DNA of 18,093 nt from SCQX01 sp035720945 (GTDB lineage: Bacteria > Pseudomonadota > Gammaproteobacteria > Burkholderiales > Burkholderiaceae_B). Location of the stretch: positions 1 to 18,093 of the forward strand of contig DASTNK010000164.1 in the NCBI GenBank assembly GCA_035720945.1. The letters are read 5' to 3'. Made by a program: the position numbers and the translations under genes. The notes below the pieces were generated by a model. It was not told where the DNA came from, did no database searches, and was given only the letters and a program-made list of their open reading frames with translations. Positions within the stretch are counted from its first letter, which is position 1, and every line of letters begins with the position of its first letter. Positions 1 to 7,637 of the stretch are shown here, in pieces.

Positions 1-1247
1 ACATAGGCTTCCATGTCGGCGATGGGCCGGGTGGCCACCCCGTCGTCCATGGCGGCCTTCGCCACCGCCGGCGCGATGCGCACGATGAGGCGCGGGTCGA
101 ACGGTTTCGGGATGAGGTACTCGGGCCCGAACGACACGCCATAGGTGCCATAGGCCGCCGCCACCACGTCGTTCTGTTCTTCCTGGGCGAGCCGGGAAAT
201 GGCCTCGACCGCCGCTTTTTCCATGCCGCGCGTGATGGTGGTGGCGCCCACGTCGAGCGCGCCGCGGAAAATATAGGGGAAGCACAGGACGTTGTTGACC
301 TGATTGGGGTAGTCGGAGCGACCCGTTGCCATGATCACGTCGTCACGCACGGCACGCGCTTCCTCGGGCAGGATTTCGGGCGTGGGGTTGGCCAGGGCCA
401 GGATGATGGGCCGTTCAGCCATCTTCGCCACCATCTCCGGCTTGAGCACACCGCCCGCCGACAACCCCAGGAAGACGTCGGCGCCGTCAATGACATCGGC
501 CAGCTTGCGCGCGCCGGTTTCCTGTGCGAACCGTTCCTTGTCAGGGTCCATGAGCGCCGTGCGCCCCTTGTACACGACCCCTTCGATGTCGGTCACCCAG
601 ATGTTCTTGAGGGGCAGGCCCAGATCGACCATGAGATCGAGACACCCCAGCGCGGCGGCGCCCGCCCCCGACACCACGACCTTGACCTGATCAATGGCCT
701 TGCCCGCGACCCGCAGGCCGCTGATGAACGCCGACGAGACGCAGATGGCCGTGCCATGCTGGTCATCGTGAAACACCGGGATGCCCATGCGCTCGCGTAG
801 CTTGCGCTCCACCGTGAAGCATTCCGGTGCCTTGATGTCTTCGAGGTTGATGCCGCCGAACGTGGGCTCCAGCCCGGCGATGATGTCCACCAGCTTGTCC
901 GGATCGGTTTCGTTGATTTCTATGTCGAACACGTCAAGGCCGGCGAACTTCTTGAACAGGACCGCCTTGCCCTCCATGACCGGCTTGGAGGCCAGGGGGC
1001 CGATATTGCCCAGGCCCAGCACGGCCGTACCGTTGGTGATGACCCCCACCAGGTTGCCGCGCGCGGTATAGCGGAACGCGTTCTTGGGATCGGCCACGAT
1101 TTCTTCGCACGCGGCCGCCACCCCCGGCGTATAGGCCAGCGCCAGATCGCGCTGGTTCGACAACTGCTTGGTCGGTGTGACCGAGATCTTGCCGGGGCGT
1201 CCGTGCTCGTGATATTCCAGGGCCGCTTTGCGAAGGTTGTCTTCCAT
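1..1247 (-). CDS. maeB: NADP-dependent malic enzyme, N-terminal half (partial)
   Basis: Oxidatively decarboxylates malate to pyruvate with NADP+ reduction in the cytoplasm, linking the TCA cycle to pyruvate and NADPH supply. About 415 codons are visible from the ATG at 1247; the frame is open to the left edge. Visible motifs are AYTPGVA (Tyr39), MEGKAVLF (Lys94), NLEDI (Glu136/Asp137) and HDDQHGT (Asp161/Asp162) for catalysis and divalent metal, a GAGAAA dinucleotide-binding loop at 194-199, and ALANPTPE and NQVNN further on. The visible part ends in a PIADMEAY segment, the usual junction leading into the C-terminal phosphotransacetylase-like domain of the roughly 760-residue hybrid MaeB proteins. 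That domain lies outside the window, so the hybrid form is inferred. A TAGAAT box lies about 40 bp upstream; the ribosome-binding site is weak (AAGAAA). Confidence 0.95.
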   Translation of the reverse strand, partial: MEDNLRKAALEYHEHGRPGKISVTPTKQLSNQRDLALAYTPGVAAACEEIVADPKNAFRYTARGNLVGVITNGTAVLGLGNIGPLASKPVMEGKAVLFKKFAGLDVFDIEINETDPDKLVDIIAGLEPTFGGINLEDIKAPECFTVERKLRERMGIPVFHDDQHGTAICVSSAFISGLRVAGKAIDQVKVVVSGAGAAALGCLDLMVDLGLPLKNIWVTDIEGVVYKGRTALMDPDKERFAQETGARKLADVIDGADVFLGLSAGGVLKPEMVAKMAERPIILALANPTPEILPEEARAVRDDVIMATGRSDYPNQVNNVLCFPYIFRGALDVGATTITRGMEKAAVEAISRLAQEEQNDVVAAAYGTYGVSFGPEYLIPKPFDPRLIVRIAPAVAKAAMDDGVATRPIADMEAY

Positions 1248-1288
1248 GGTGGTTTCTTGATGGCGCGTGAGTGAGAAGAAAGAAGCTC

Positions 1289-1294
1289 ATTCTA
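1289..1294 (-). promoter_or_regulatory. candidate -10 box of maeB
   Basis: On the minus strand TAGAAT (5 of 6 to TATAAT) lies about 40 bp before the maeB start, in the 168-bp gap between the FAD-protein stop and maeB. It would give a leader of about 35 nt. No good -35 hexamer is visible 16-18 bp upstream, so this rests on the -10 box and its position only. The rest of the gap (1248-1415) shows no gene and no clear terminator. Confidence 0.35.
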
Positions 1295-1415
1295 GCCCTA
1301 GTGCCCGCTTTCGCGCACCATCGTGGAAATCCGTGTGCGAAATTCCGTCTATGCGGATTCGGCATGGGCTCGGCGTCCCGCTCGAACGCCCGGCGGCGTA
1401 ACACTGCGGGGCGGC

Positions 1416-2342
1416 TTACAGATTCTGCCCTGGGAAGGGAAAAAGGTTTGATGGATCAAACACATACTTCACCTGAGAGTCGGCATCGGAGGCCGCGAGC
1501 CAGGTGTCATCGTCGTGCGCCTCGTGATTGGTCGAGAACCGGGGAAAATAAGAGGCCTCGATCTCGTTGTCGACGCGCTCATCCAACACCACCCAGTCTA
1601 CCCAGCCAAGGTCGCCGCCATGTCCAAGCAGAAGGTGTGCCAGATTGACGGTCTGGCCGGGCACCGGCAAGAGGGCGTCCAGGCGGTAGCGGGCGGGCCA
1701 GAACTCCTGTCCGCGACACGTTTGCGCAGCCTGCGAAGTGGACTGTTCGAACAATGCCGGCACCAGACGCTGCAGAGTGAGCCCTTCCAGGGGTTGATGG
1801 CTGTTCTCGCCGAACGGCCCCAGCGTGGCGCGCGTTCCATCGGCCAGCATGACGCTGGCATGCTGCAGGCCCGACTTGTACGTTTCCCCGGTGCGCCAAT
1901 CACACAGCCCACGATCGGCCAGCCAGGCCGCGACGGTGAGATGCGCGGGCAGATCCCGGAACTGACGCAGCCCCACAGCCTCGAGTTCGCCAAGCATGCA
2001 GCCGGGCTGCACGAACCAGTAGGGGCTGTCATCGGCGATGCGCTTGCACTCCGCCATGTCGCGTCCCGGGTCTATCCACAACACGGGAAAATCGTCGAGT
2101 GCGCTGGCGTGCTGGACACCATCGAGCGCCATGGTGACGCCATGCTCGACGCACAGTTCGCGCGCGCGCTGGACGTCGGATGAATGCGCTGGGGTAAGGC
2201 GCGCGCTACCCACGCCATTCTGTTCGCCGAAATCATAGAACGTCCCTTCCATCGCCCGGTTCATATGCTGACAGAAGGCTTCCCAAGGCGTGCGCAAGGT
2301 GCGCCGCCCCATGAGAAAGGCCCGGCGGGAATTGGATGGCAT
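1416..2342 (-). CDS. FAD-linked-oxidase-like protein of unknown substrate
   Basis: A 308-residue protein resembling, in weak form, the PCMH-type FAD-binding domain of GlcD/vanillyl-alcohol-oxidase relatives. Recognisable pieces are VQRARELCVEHGVTMALDG (57-75, like the start of the FAD fold), WFVQPGCMLGELEAVGL (109-125, like the VxPG segment), SVMLADGTRATLGPFG (163-178, like the LADG strand) and a C-terminal KYVFDPSNLFPFPG (292-305), like the FDP...NPG end of FAD-linked oxidases. The glycine-rich loop normal after the first strand is missing, and the protein is shorter than the usual 450-550 residues, so flavin binding is uncertain. Residues 5-10 (SRRAFL) fit a twin-arginine consensus, but no hydrophobic stretch follows. 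The start has GGAA upstream. It diverges from the aminotransferase across 93 bp. The fold assignment is moderate; no function is claimed. Confidence 0.75.
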   Translation of the reverse strand: MPSNSRRAFLMGRRTLRTPWEAFCQHMNRAMEGTFYDFGEQNGVGSARLTPAHSSDVQRARELCVEHGVTMALDGVQHASALDDFPVLWIDPGRDMAECKRIADDSPYWFVQPGCMLGELEAVGLRQFRDLPAHLTVAAWLADRGLCDWRTGETYKSGLQHASVMLADGTRATLGPFGENSHQPLEGLTLQRLVPALFEQSTSQAAQTCRGQEFWPARYRLDALLPVPGQTVNLAHLLLGHGGDLGWVDWVVLDERVDNEIEASYFPRFSTNHEAHDDDTWLAASDADSQVKYVFDPSNLFPFPGQNL

Positions 2343-2379
2343 AACGCAGCATTCCTATCGAACGATGGCCGCGATCGGC

Positions 2380-2407
2380 GTGAAGCACCGTTCGCAAGCT
2401 CTACAAT
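2380..2407 (+). promoter_or_regulatory. candidate promoter of the aminotransferase gene
   Basis: TACAAT at 2402-2407 (5 of 6) is preceded by a poor -35, GTGAAG at 2380-2385 (3 of 6), with a 16-bp spacer. Transcription would start near 2414, 22 nt before the ATG at 2436. That would exclude the in-frame ATG at 2406 as the translation start. The box lies in the 93-bp divergent gap shared with the FAD-protein gene. Confidence 0.4.
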
Positions 2408-2435
2408 GGTCACTTTTATCTGGAAGCCCGACCCC

Positions 2436-3596
2436 ATGCCCCGTCTCGCCCAGCGCACCGACCGTGTCATGCCATTTTATGCGGTGGAACTCTTCAAGCA
2501 AGCCGGCGCCCTGAACGCGCAAGGCCGCGACATCATCAGCCTGGGAATCGGCGAACCCGACTTTACCGCACCCGCACAAGTCGTGGAAACCTTGCGACGC
2601 GCGGCCGAAGCCGGTCTGAGCGGCTACACCGCGCCAGCCGGCCTGGCCACGCTGCGCGAAGCCATCGCCCATTACTATGGGGAACATTTTTCGGCCCCGG
2701 TCGATCCGGATCGTGTCATCGTGACATCAGGGGCGTCGGGCGCGTTGCTGCTGGCCAGCATGGCGCTCATCAACCCGGGCGACGAGGTCCTGATGCCCGA
2801 CCCATCGTATCCGGCCAACCAGAATTTCATCACCAGCGCGGGGGGCGTGCCACGCCTGATTCCCTGCCAGGCCGAGCAGAATTTCCAGCTCAGCGCGGCC
2901 GACATCCGCGCCCAATGGACGCCCGCCACGCGCGGGGTGCTCATCGCCTCGCCCAGCAACCCGACCGGCACCACCATCGCCCGCGAGGACTTGAAAGCCC
3001 TCGTCGCCGAAGTCCGCGCGCGCGATGGGTTCGTCATCATGGACGAAATCTATCTGGGCCTGTACTACGGCGACAAGCCGCAGAGCGCCCTGACACTGGA
3101 TGACGACATTGTCATCATCAACAGTTTCTCGAAGTACTTTCACATGACGGGCTGGCGGCTGGGCTGGCTGATCGCCCCACCCTCGATGATTCCGGCCGTG
3201 GAAAAGCTGGCGGCCAGCCTGGCGATCTGCGCCCCCACTCTGGCGCAACATGCCGCGCTGACTTGCTTCGAGCCGGATGTCATGCGTGTTTACGAGCACC
3301 GCCGGCAATCATTCCAGCAGCGCCGCGACTATTTGTTGCCGGAATTCGAACGCCTGGGCCTGCATGTGCCGGCGCGTCCTGACGGTGCGTTCTACATTTA
3401 CGCCGACATCCGGAACTTCAGCCAGGACAGCGATGATTTCTCACATCGCCTGCTGCACGAAGCCGGCGTGGCGGCCGTGCCCGGCCGCGACTTCGGCGAG
3501 GCACACGCGCGCCACACAATGCGGTTTTCCTATGCGACAGGGTTAGATCGGCTGCAAGAGGCAGTGGAACGCATGGAGCGGTTCCTGGAGCGCTGA
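2436..3596 (+). CDS. PLP-dependent class I/II aminotransferase
   Basis: A cytoplasmic fold-type I aminotransferase of 386 residues, normal for the family. It has the N-terminal GIGEPDF (37-43), SNPTGT with the PLP-ring Asn175, DEIY (Asp203, Tyr206), the Schiff-base lysine in SFSKYFHMTGWRLGW (Lys233, with Arg241 for the phosphate) and a C-terminal MRFSYA whose Arg363 is the expected substrate-carboxylate anchor. The family covers aspartate-, alanine- and aromatic-type enzymes, and the amino donor cannot be fixed from sequence alone. The open frame extends far upstream, but the ATG at 2436 is chosen because GGAAG (2422-2426) sits 9 nt before it and the protein then begins like its relatives (MPRLAQRTDRV). 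It is monocistronic and convergent with the transglycosylase gene. Confidence 0.93.
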   Translation: MPRLAQRTDRVMPFYAVELFKQAGALNAQGRDIISLGIGEPDFTAPAQVVETLRRAAEAGLSGYTAPAGLATLREAIAHYYGEHFSAPVDPDRVIVTSGASGALLLASMALINPGDEVLMPDPSYPANQNFITSAGGVPRLIPCQAEQNFQLSAADIRAQWTPATRGVLIASPSNPTGTTIAREDLKALVAEVRARDGFVIMDEIYLGLYYGDKPQSALTLDDDIVIINSFSKYFHMTGWRLGWLIAPPSMIPAVEKLAASLAICAPTLAQHAALTCFEPDVMRVYEHRRQSFQQRRDYLLPEFERLGLHVPARPDGAFYIYADIRNFSQDSDDFSHRLLHEAGVAAVPGRDFGEAHARHTMRFSYATGLDRLQEAVERMERFLER

Positions 3597-3685
3597 AACC
3601 CAGCTGTGCTCCGTCCCCCCGTTTCTTTAGGGCCACGAAGGCACGGGGAGACAAAGCTGCGCCTTCCAACAGAAGCCACTACTGG
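3597..3685. other. convergent intergenic gap with imperfect hairpin
   Basis: The gap between two converging genes contains GTCCCCCCGT (3613-3622) facing ACGGGGAGAC (3643-3652), which pair at 9 of 10 positions around a 20-nt loop. It could slow transcription from either side. There is no run of T after the stem on either strand, so it is not a classical intrinsic terminator. Confidence 0.3.
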
Positions 3686-4666
3686 CTACTTGTTCGAGAT
3701 CGGAATTCCCGAAGCCAATGCCAGCCGACGCTGTTCCGCCATGACCCTGGCCCCGTACCCCCCATCGCCAGGGCCCGTTGCCCCCACGTAACACGCCAGC
3801 CCTCCGGACACCGAGCCCCGCCGCTTGATGCACTCATCCAGAATCTGCGCGCCGACACGAATGTTCGCGATGGGGTTCAGCGCCGCCGCGGCGCCTTCGC
3901 CAAAACGGTCGAACTTGTCGATGTGCACCTGGGTCATCACCTGCATCAACCCCTGCGCCCCCACATGGCTCTCGGCATACGGGTTGTAGCCGGACTCGAT
4001 CGCGATCACCGCCAGCAACAACTGCGGATCGAGATGCTTTTGCCGCCCCACCTGGAACGCGGTCTTCACCAATACCCCCGCCACACTGGACGCGATCTTG
4101 TATTTGCGCGCGATGTAACTGCGCAGCGCCTGGGCTTGCGCATGACTGATCCCTTTTACTTCCAGCCCATGCACGCTGGCCTTGAGCTCACGCACGAAAC
4201 TCTGATGCAGCGCGGGGGCGGATTTCACCGCCCCGGTGGCACCCGGCTTTCCACCCGCGGACTCGGCCTCTGCCTGGGGGGACGTGCCTGCCGCCGCCCC
4301 AGTGGTGGCGGTGGCTCCGGTGGCCCCAGTGTTAGTGGTGGCTCCAGTGGGCGGCAAGCCTTCCTGCCCTGATGCCTGAGGCGGTTGGGCTTCGTTGTTG
4401 GCCTCTTGAAGAAGCATCTCGTACTGGGCGAGGTCATTCGTACCGGACTCGTCATTTTGTATTGAGTCCGGCTGCAATGCCGCCAACAGCGCCGAGTGCA
4501 CCTGCCGAGCCTGCTCACGCACAGACGGAACCGTCAGGCACAACGCCAGCAACACCAGCGCGGCAATGCCCAGGTAGACGGCGGCCACATGCACCAGTTC
4601 ACCCAGCGGGAGCGCAATAGAGCGAACCATCAGGCCCAGCGGGTTTTCCGAGCGGGTTGCGCCCAT
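3686..4666 (-). CDS. membrane-anchored lytic transglycosylase (SLT domain)
   Basis: Cleaves peptidoglycan between MurNAc and GlcNAc with formation of 1,6-anhydro-MurNAc, acting from the periplasmic face. It has 326 residues: a hydrophobic segment at about 22-46 (membrane anchor or uncleaved signal), a low-complexity Thr/Gly/Ala linker at about 105-150, and an SLT domain from about 185. The catalytic glutamate is Glu224 in AVIAIESGYNPYA, followed by GAQGLMQVM (237-244) and a late ACYVGA segment. The ATG at 4666 is chosen over an upstream in-frame start (4777) because AAGGAA lies a few nt upstream and the upstream extension is not signal-like. It diverges from ubiD across 113 bp. The subfamily is not assigned. 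Confidence 0.9.
   Translation of the reverse strand: MGATRSENPLGLMVRSIALPLGELVHVAAVYLGIAALVLLALCLTVPSVREQARQVHSALLAALQPDSIQNDESGTNDLAQYEMLLQEANNEAQPPQASGQEGLPPTGATTNTGATGATATTGAAAGTSPQAEAESAGGKPGATGAVKSAPALHQSFVRELKASVHGLEVKGISHAQAQALRSYIARKYKIASSVAGVLVKTAFQVGRQKHLDPQLLLAVIAIESGYNPYAESHVGAQGLMQVMTQVHIDKFDRFGEGAAAALNPIANIRVGAQILDECIKRRGSVSGGLACYVGATGPGDGGYGARVMAEQRRLALASGIPISNK
4310..4350. repeat. imperfect direct repeat coding the Thr/Gly/Ala linker
   Basis: GGTGGCTCCGGTGG (4310-4323) and GGTGGCTCCAGTGG (4337-4350) are 14-mers with one mismatch, 27 bp apart, within a run of GTGG-rich sequence. On the minus strand they encode the TGAT-like residues of the transglycosylase linker. Such repeats often vary in length between strains. 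Confidence 0.55.
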
Positions 4667-4681
4667 GCGGTTCCTTCCCAA

Positions 4682-4687
4682 TAAAAT
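4682..4687 (+). promoter_or_regulatory. candidate -10 box of ubiD
   Basis: TAAAAT within ATAAAATACC, close in sequence to the queA and miaB boxes, lies in the divergent gap 93 bp before the ubiD start. No convincing -35 is seen: TTGCGC lies 19 bp upstream with only 3 of 6 matches. A TTGACA at 4736-4741 has no -10 at proper spacing. Confidence 0.25.
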
Positions 4688-4779
4688 ACCGACAACCGAT
4701 GTTAACCTCAGCAAGACCAACGGATGTAACGGGATTTGACATTTGTCCTTCCGTATTCCCCCACCCCCAGGGCCCACCA

Positions 4780-6324
4780 GTGAAATACCGAGACCTCAGA
4801 GACTTCATCGCACAGCTTGAACGAGCGGGCGAACTCAAACGCGTGGCCGCCAGGGTGGACACGGATCTCGAAATCACCGAGATCTGTGACCGGGTGCTGC
4901 GGCGCGCCGGCCCCGCCCTGTTGTTCGAGCACCCTGTGCACCAGGGCGCCGACGCCGCCATGCCGGTGCTTGCCAATCTATTCGGCACCCCCCGCCGCGT
5001 CGCCTGGGGCATGGGTGCCGACGACGTGGGCGCCCTGCGCGAAACCGGCGAACTGCTGGCGGCACTGCGCGAACCCGAGCCTCCGAAAGGTTTCCGCGAC
5101 GCGCTGGCCAAGGTGTCCATGCTCAAGGCCGCCTTGTGGGACATGAACCCCAGGACGGTCAAGAATCCACCCTGCCAAGACATCGTCCTCGAAGGCGCCG
5201 ACGTCGATCTGGACCGCATTCCGCTGCAACGATGCTGGCCCGGCGACGTGGCCCCGCTGCTTACCTGGGGGCTGGTTGTCACCCGCGGACCGAACGCCCG
5301 GCGCCAGAACCTGGGCATTTACCGGCAGCAGCGCCTGGGCAGGAACAAGCTGATCATGCGTTGGCTGTCGCATCGGGGTGGCGCGCTCGACTTCCGCGAC
5401 CACATGTTGGCGCACCCCGGTACACCGTTTCCCGTGGCCGTGGCCCTGGGCGCCGATCCAGCCACGATTCTGGGCGCCGTCACGCCCGTTCCCGACACGT
5501 TGTCGGAATACCAGTTCGCCGGTCTGCTGCGCGGTTCGCGCACCGAGGTCGCCAAGACCCTGGGCAGCGAGCTGGACGTGCCCGCTTTCGCCGAAATCGT
5601 GCTGGAAGGCCATTTGCTGCCGACTTCAGACCCACGCGCCATGCGGCCGGACGTACCGGAAGGTGTTTCGCCCCCGCCGGACAACGGCTACGAAATGGCG
5701 CTGGAGGGCCCATACGGCGATCACACGGGCTATTACAACGAACAAGACTGGTTTCCGGTTTTCACCATCGATCGGATCACCATGCGGCGCGACCCGATCT
5801 ATCACAGCACCTACACCGGCAAACCTCCCGACGAACCCGCCGTGCTGGGCGTCGCCCTGAACGAAGTCTTCGTGCCGTTGCTGCGCAGACAACTGCCCGA
5901 GATCGTCGACTTCTACCTGCCGCCCGAAGGCTGCAGCTACCGTCTGGCCGTGGTATCGATACGGAAACAGTATGCCGGCCATGCCAAGCGGGTCATGTTC
6001 GGCCTGTGGAGCATCCTGCGCCAGTTCATGTACACCAAGTTCATCGTGGTGGTGGACCATGACATCGATCCGCGTGACTGGAAGGAGGTGGTCTGGGCCA
6101 TGACCACCCGCATGGACCCGGTGCGCGACGCGGTGCTGGTGGAAAACACGCCCATCGACTACCTGGATTTCGCCTCGCCGGTATCCGGACTAGGCGGCAA
6201 GATGGGACTGGACGCCACGAACAAATGGGCCGGCGAGACATCCCGCCAATGGGGCATCCCCATACAAATGGACCGCGCCGTGAAGGATAAAGTGGACGCG
6301 CTGTGGGATCAGCTGGGACTGTGA
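4780..6324 (+). CDS. ubiD: 4-hydroxy-3-polyprenylbenzoate decarboxylase UbiD
   Basis: Decarboxylates the polyprenylated 4-hydroxybenzoate intermediate of ubiquinone synthesis, using prenylated FMN made by UbiX. It has 514 residues (E. coli about 497). The protein starts MKYRDLRDFIAQLERAGEL as in the family. NLGIYRQQ (177-184, with Arg182) and LIMRW fit the prenyl-FMN and metal site, EIVLEGHLLP (272-281) carries the conserved acidic residues, and EGPYGDHTGYYN (309-320) is another family hallmark. The start is a GTG at 4780: the family-like N-terminus begins exactly there, and the open frame upstream codes for nothing conserved. The ribosome-binding site is weak (AGGG). The gene is alone on its strand and ends 9 bp from the convergent yqjK-like gene. 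ubiX is not in the window. Confidence 0.95.
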   Translation: MKYRDLRDFIAQLERAGELKRVAARVDTDLEITEICDRVLRRAGPALLFEHPVHQGADAAMPVLANLFGTPRRVAWGMGADDVGALRETGELLAALREPEPPKGFRDALAKVSMLKAALWDMNPRTVKNPPCQDIVLEGADVDLDRIPLQRCWPGDVAPLLTWGLVVTRGPNARRQNLGIYRQQRLGRNKLIMRWLSHRGGALDFRDHMLAHPGTPFPVAVALGADPATILGAVTPVPDTLSEYQFAGLLRGSRTEVAKTLGSELDVPAFAEIVLEGHLLPTSDPRAMRPDVPEGVSPPPDNGYEMALEGPYGDHTGYYNEQDWFPVFTIDRITMRRDPIYHSTYTGKPPDEPAVLGVALNEVFVPLLRRQLPEIVDFYLPPEGCSYRLAVVSIRKQYAGHAKRVMFGLWSILRQFMYTKFIVVVDHDIDPRDWKEVVWAMTTRMDPVRDAVLVENTPIDYLDFASPVSGLGGKMGLDATNKWAGETSRQWGIPIQMDRAVKDKVDALWDQLGL

Positions 6325-6333
6325 CGTCCTGGA

Positions 6334-6681
6334 TCAGTCCCTGGGCCGCGAGAACAGGCGCGCCGCCTCTATTCCGGCCAGCAAGGCGGCCCCCAGGCGC
6401 CACCAGCGGCGGCGGCGCCCGCCCGCCCCCGAAAACGCGGCCGACACGGCGGAAACCAACAGAGGATAGCGTCGCGCCAGCGCGGCCCCGTTGCGCAGCC
6501 AAGCCAGAGGCCCGTGCCCGCGTCCCAGCGGCGACAGAAACCGGGACACGATGCGGCCTGGCGACAGTTCTTGAACCGCGTCGCAGGCGTCACGCTTGAG
6601 ACGCTCGCGTTCCACGGCGGCGCGGGCGCGGGCGAGCTCGATCCGCATCACCCGTTCGTTGCGGGCGGAGACGCCTTTCAT
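6334..6681 (-). CDS. yqjK: YqjK-like small membrane protein
   Basis: A 115-residue basic protein with an N-terminal charged helix rich in Arg, Ala and Glu (about 5-35), then two weakly hydrophobic stretches (about 71-86 and 95-110). The sequence alone would not identify it. The call rests on position as the third gene after yqjD- and yqjE-like genes, the usual order of that cluster. Its ATG overlaps the yqjE stop by 4 bp (ATGA), indicating translational coupling, with GGAG about 8 nt upstream. Function unknown; probably works with its two neighbours at the inner membrane. Confidence 0.7.
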   Translation of the reverse strand: MKGVSARNERVMRIELARARAAVERERLKRDACDAVQELSPGRIVSRFLSPLGRGHGPLAWLRNGAALARRYPLLVSAVSAAFSGAGGRRRRWWRLGAALLAGIEAARLFSRPRD

Positions 6682-7100
6682 GGGGAATTCTCCGGAGCAC
6701 CATCCCGACCGTCTGCATGCGCCGCGCCGGGCTCGCGCAAACGCCCGAACAGGGCCGCATCGCGCCGCAGTTCGTCAAGCGTGGCGGAGAACGGCAACGG
6801 ATCGCCGCGCAATCGCACCCGTACCGTCCAGGCGAACGCGATGCCCAGAACCAGATACAACAGCCCCAGCAACCACAACGCCATATAACGATAGGGGGTT
6901 GGCCAGAAATACAGCGCCACCGTCACCGACAGAACCAGCACCGCCAGCGCCAGGAAGAACGCCGCCGCGCACAGCAAGGCCAATAAACCAATCAACCGCG
7001 CTTTTTGTTCACCCGCTTCGAGGGCGAACAATTCAAGCCGGGTACGCGCCATGGACAGCAAGGTGCCGGCCAGGTCGCCGACAGCGCGACTAAGTGCCAT
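6678..7100 (-). CDS. yqjE: YqjE-type (holin superfamily III-like) membrane protein
   Basis: A 140-residue inner-membrane protein with an N-terminal amphipathic helix (LAGTLLSMARTRLELFALEAGEQ-type, about 10-32), two transmembrane segments (about 36-65 and 72-92), and a charged cytoplasmic tail. This pattern is that of the YqjE family, which databases group with putative holins although no lysis role is shown in cells. AGGAAT lies just before the ATG. It sits 45 bp after the yqjD stop and overlaps the next gene by 4 bp. Molecular role unknown. Confidence 0.85.
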   Translation of the reverse strand: MALSRAVGDLAGTLLSMARTRLELFALEAGEQKARLIGLLALLCAAAFFLALAVLVLSVTVALYFWPTPYRYMALWLLGLLYLVLGIAFAWTVRVRLRGDPLPFSATLDELRRDAALFGRLREPGAAHADGRDGAPENSP

Positions 7101-7145
7101 ATTCCTGAAGCCTGTTCACATGAGAAGGCGATTGCCGCGCGGCGT

Positions 7146-7466
7146 TCACCGGCGGGAAATCAGCATGCCGACCAGCAATCCGGCCACGCTGGCCATGCCA
7201 ATGGCTTGCCAGGGATTGTCGTGCACGTAGTCATCGGTGGCGCGGGCCGCTCGGCGCCCTCTTTCCATCAGGGCATCCTGGGTGTCATACAGCGTTTCGC
7301 GAGTGTGCCGCAGCGAGGTCATTGCCCGCTCGCGCAATTCGGCGGCCTTGTCGCCGGTGGTACTGGCCGCGTCCCGCAAAAGCTGCTCGGCATCGTCCAA
7401 GCTGGCCTTCAGGCTCTCGATGAAATCTTCTTCAGTTGCTTTGGCGTCTGGTTTCTTGGCGCTCAT
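7146..7466 (-). CDS. yqjD: ElaB/YqjD/DUF883 family membrane-anchored protein
   Basis: A 106-residue protein with a long charged helix (about 12-80) and one C-terminal transmembrane segment (about 87-103) in the family pattern DDYVHDNPWQAIGMA followed by a Gly-rich helix and terminal RR. In E. coli YqjD and ElaB tether ribosomes to the inner membrane in stationary phase under RpoS; the same role here is inferred. The ATG at 7466 is chosen over the in-frame ATG at 7472 because AGGAG ends 6 nt before 7466 but would touch the other. First gene of the yqjD-yqjE-yqjK group. Confidence 0.9.
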   Translation of the reverse strand: MSAKKPDAKATEEDFIESLKASLDDAEQLLRDAASTTGDKAAELRERAMTSLRHTRETLYDTQDALMERGRRAARATDDYVHDNPWQAIGMASVAGLLVGMLISRR

Positions 7467-7637
7467 GGTCATCTCCTGCATTGGAAATCGGAAACACCCG
7501 CCAGCGCCGGATAATCTGACTGAGGAGTCCCTCGCTGACCGACAGGTAGGCGGCGGGGGCCCCATTCAGGGTGGACAGGCACTAGTCTGGGCCGCTCATG
7601 ACCGAGTTTACAGATTCCAGCGCCAAAGACAACCGCG

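Noticed and set aside
2184..2435. N-terminal extension of the aminotransferase frame
   Set aside because: Overlaps the divergent FAD-protein gene, is not conserved in style, and a good ribosome-binding site precedes the ATG at 2436.
4736..4764. TTGACA before ubiD as a promoter
   Set aside because: A perfect -35 hexamer, but the nearest -10-like TATTCC is only 12 bp away and nothing fits at 16-18 bp.
6325..6333. terminator between convergent ubiD and yqjK
   Set aside because: Only 9 bp separate the two stop codons and no hairpin with a T run is visible there.
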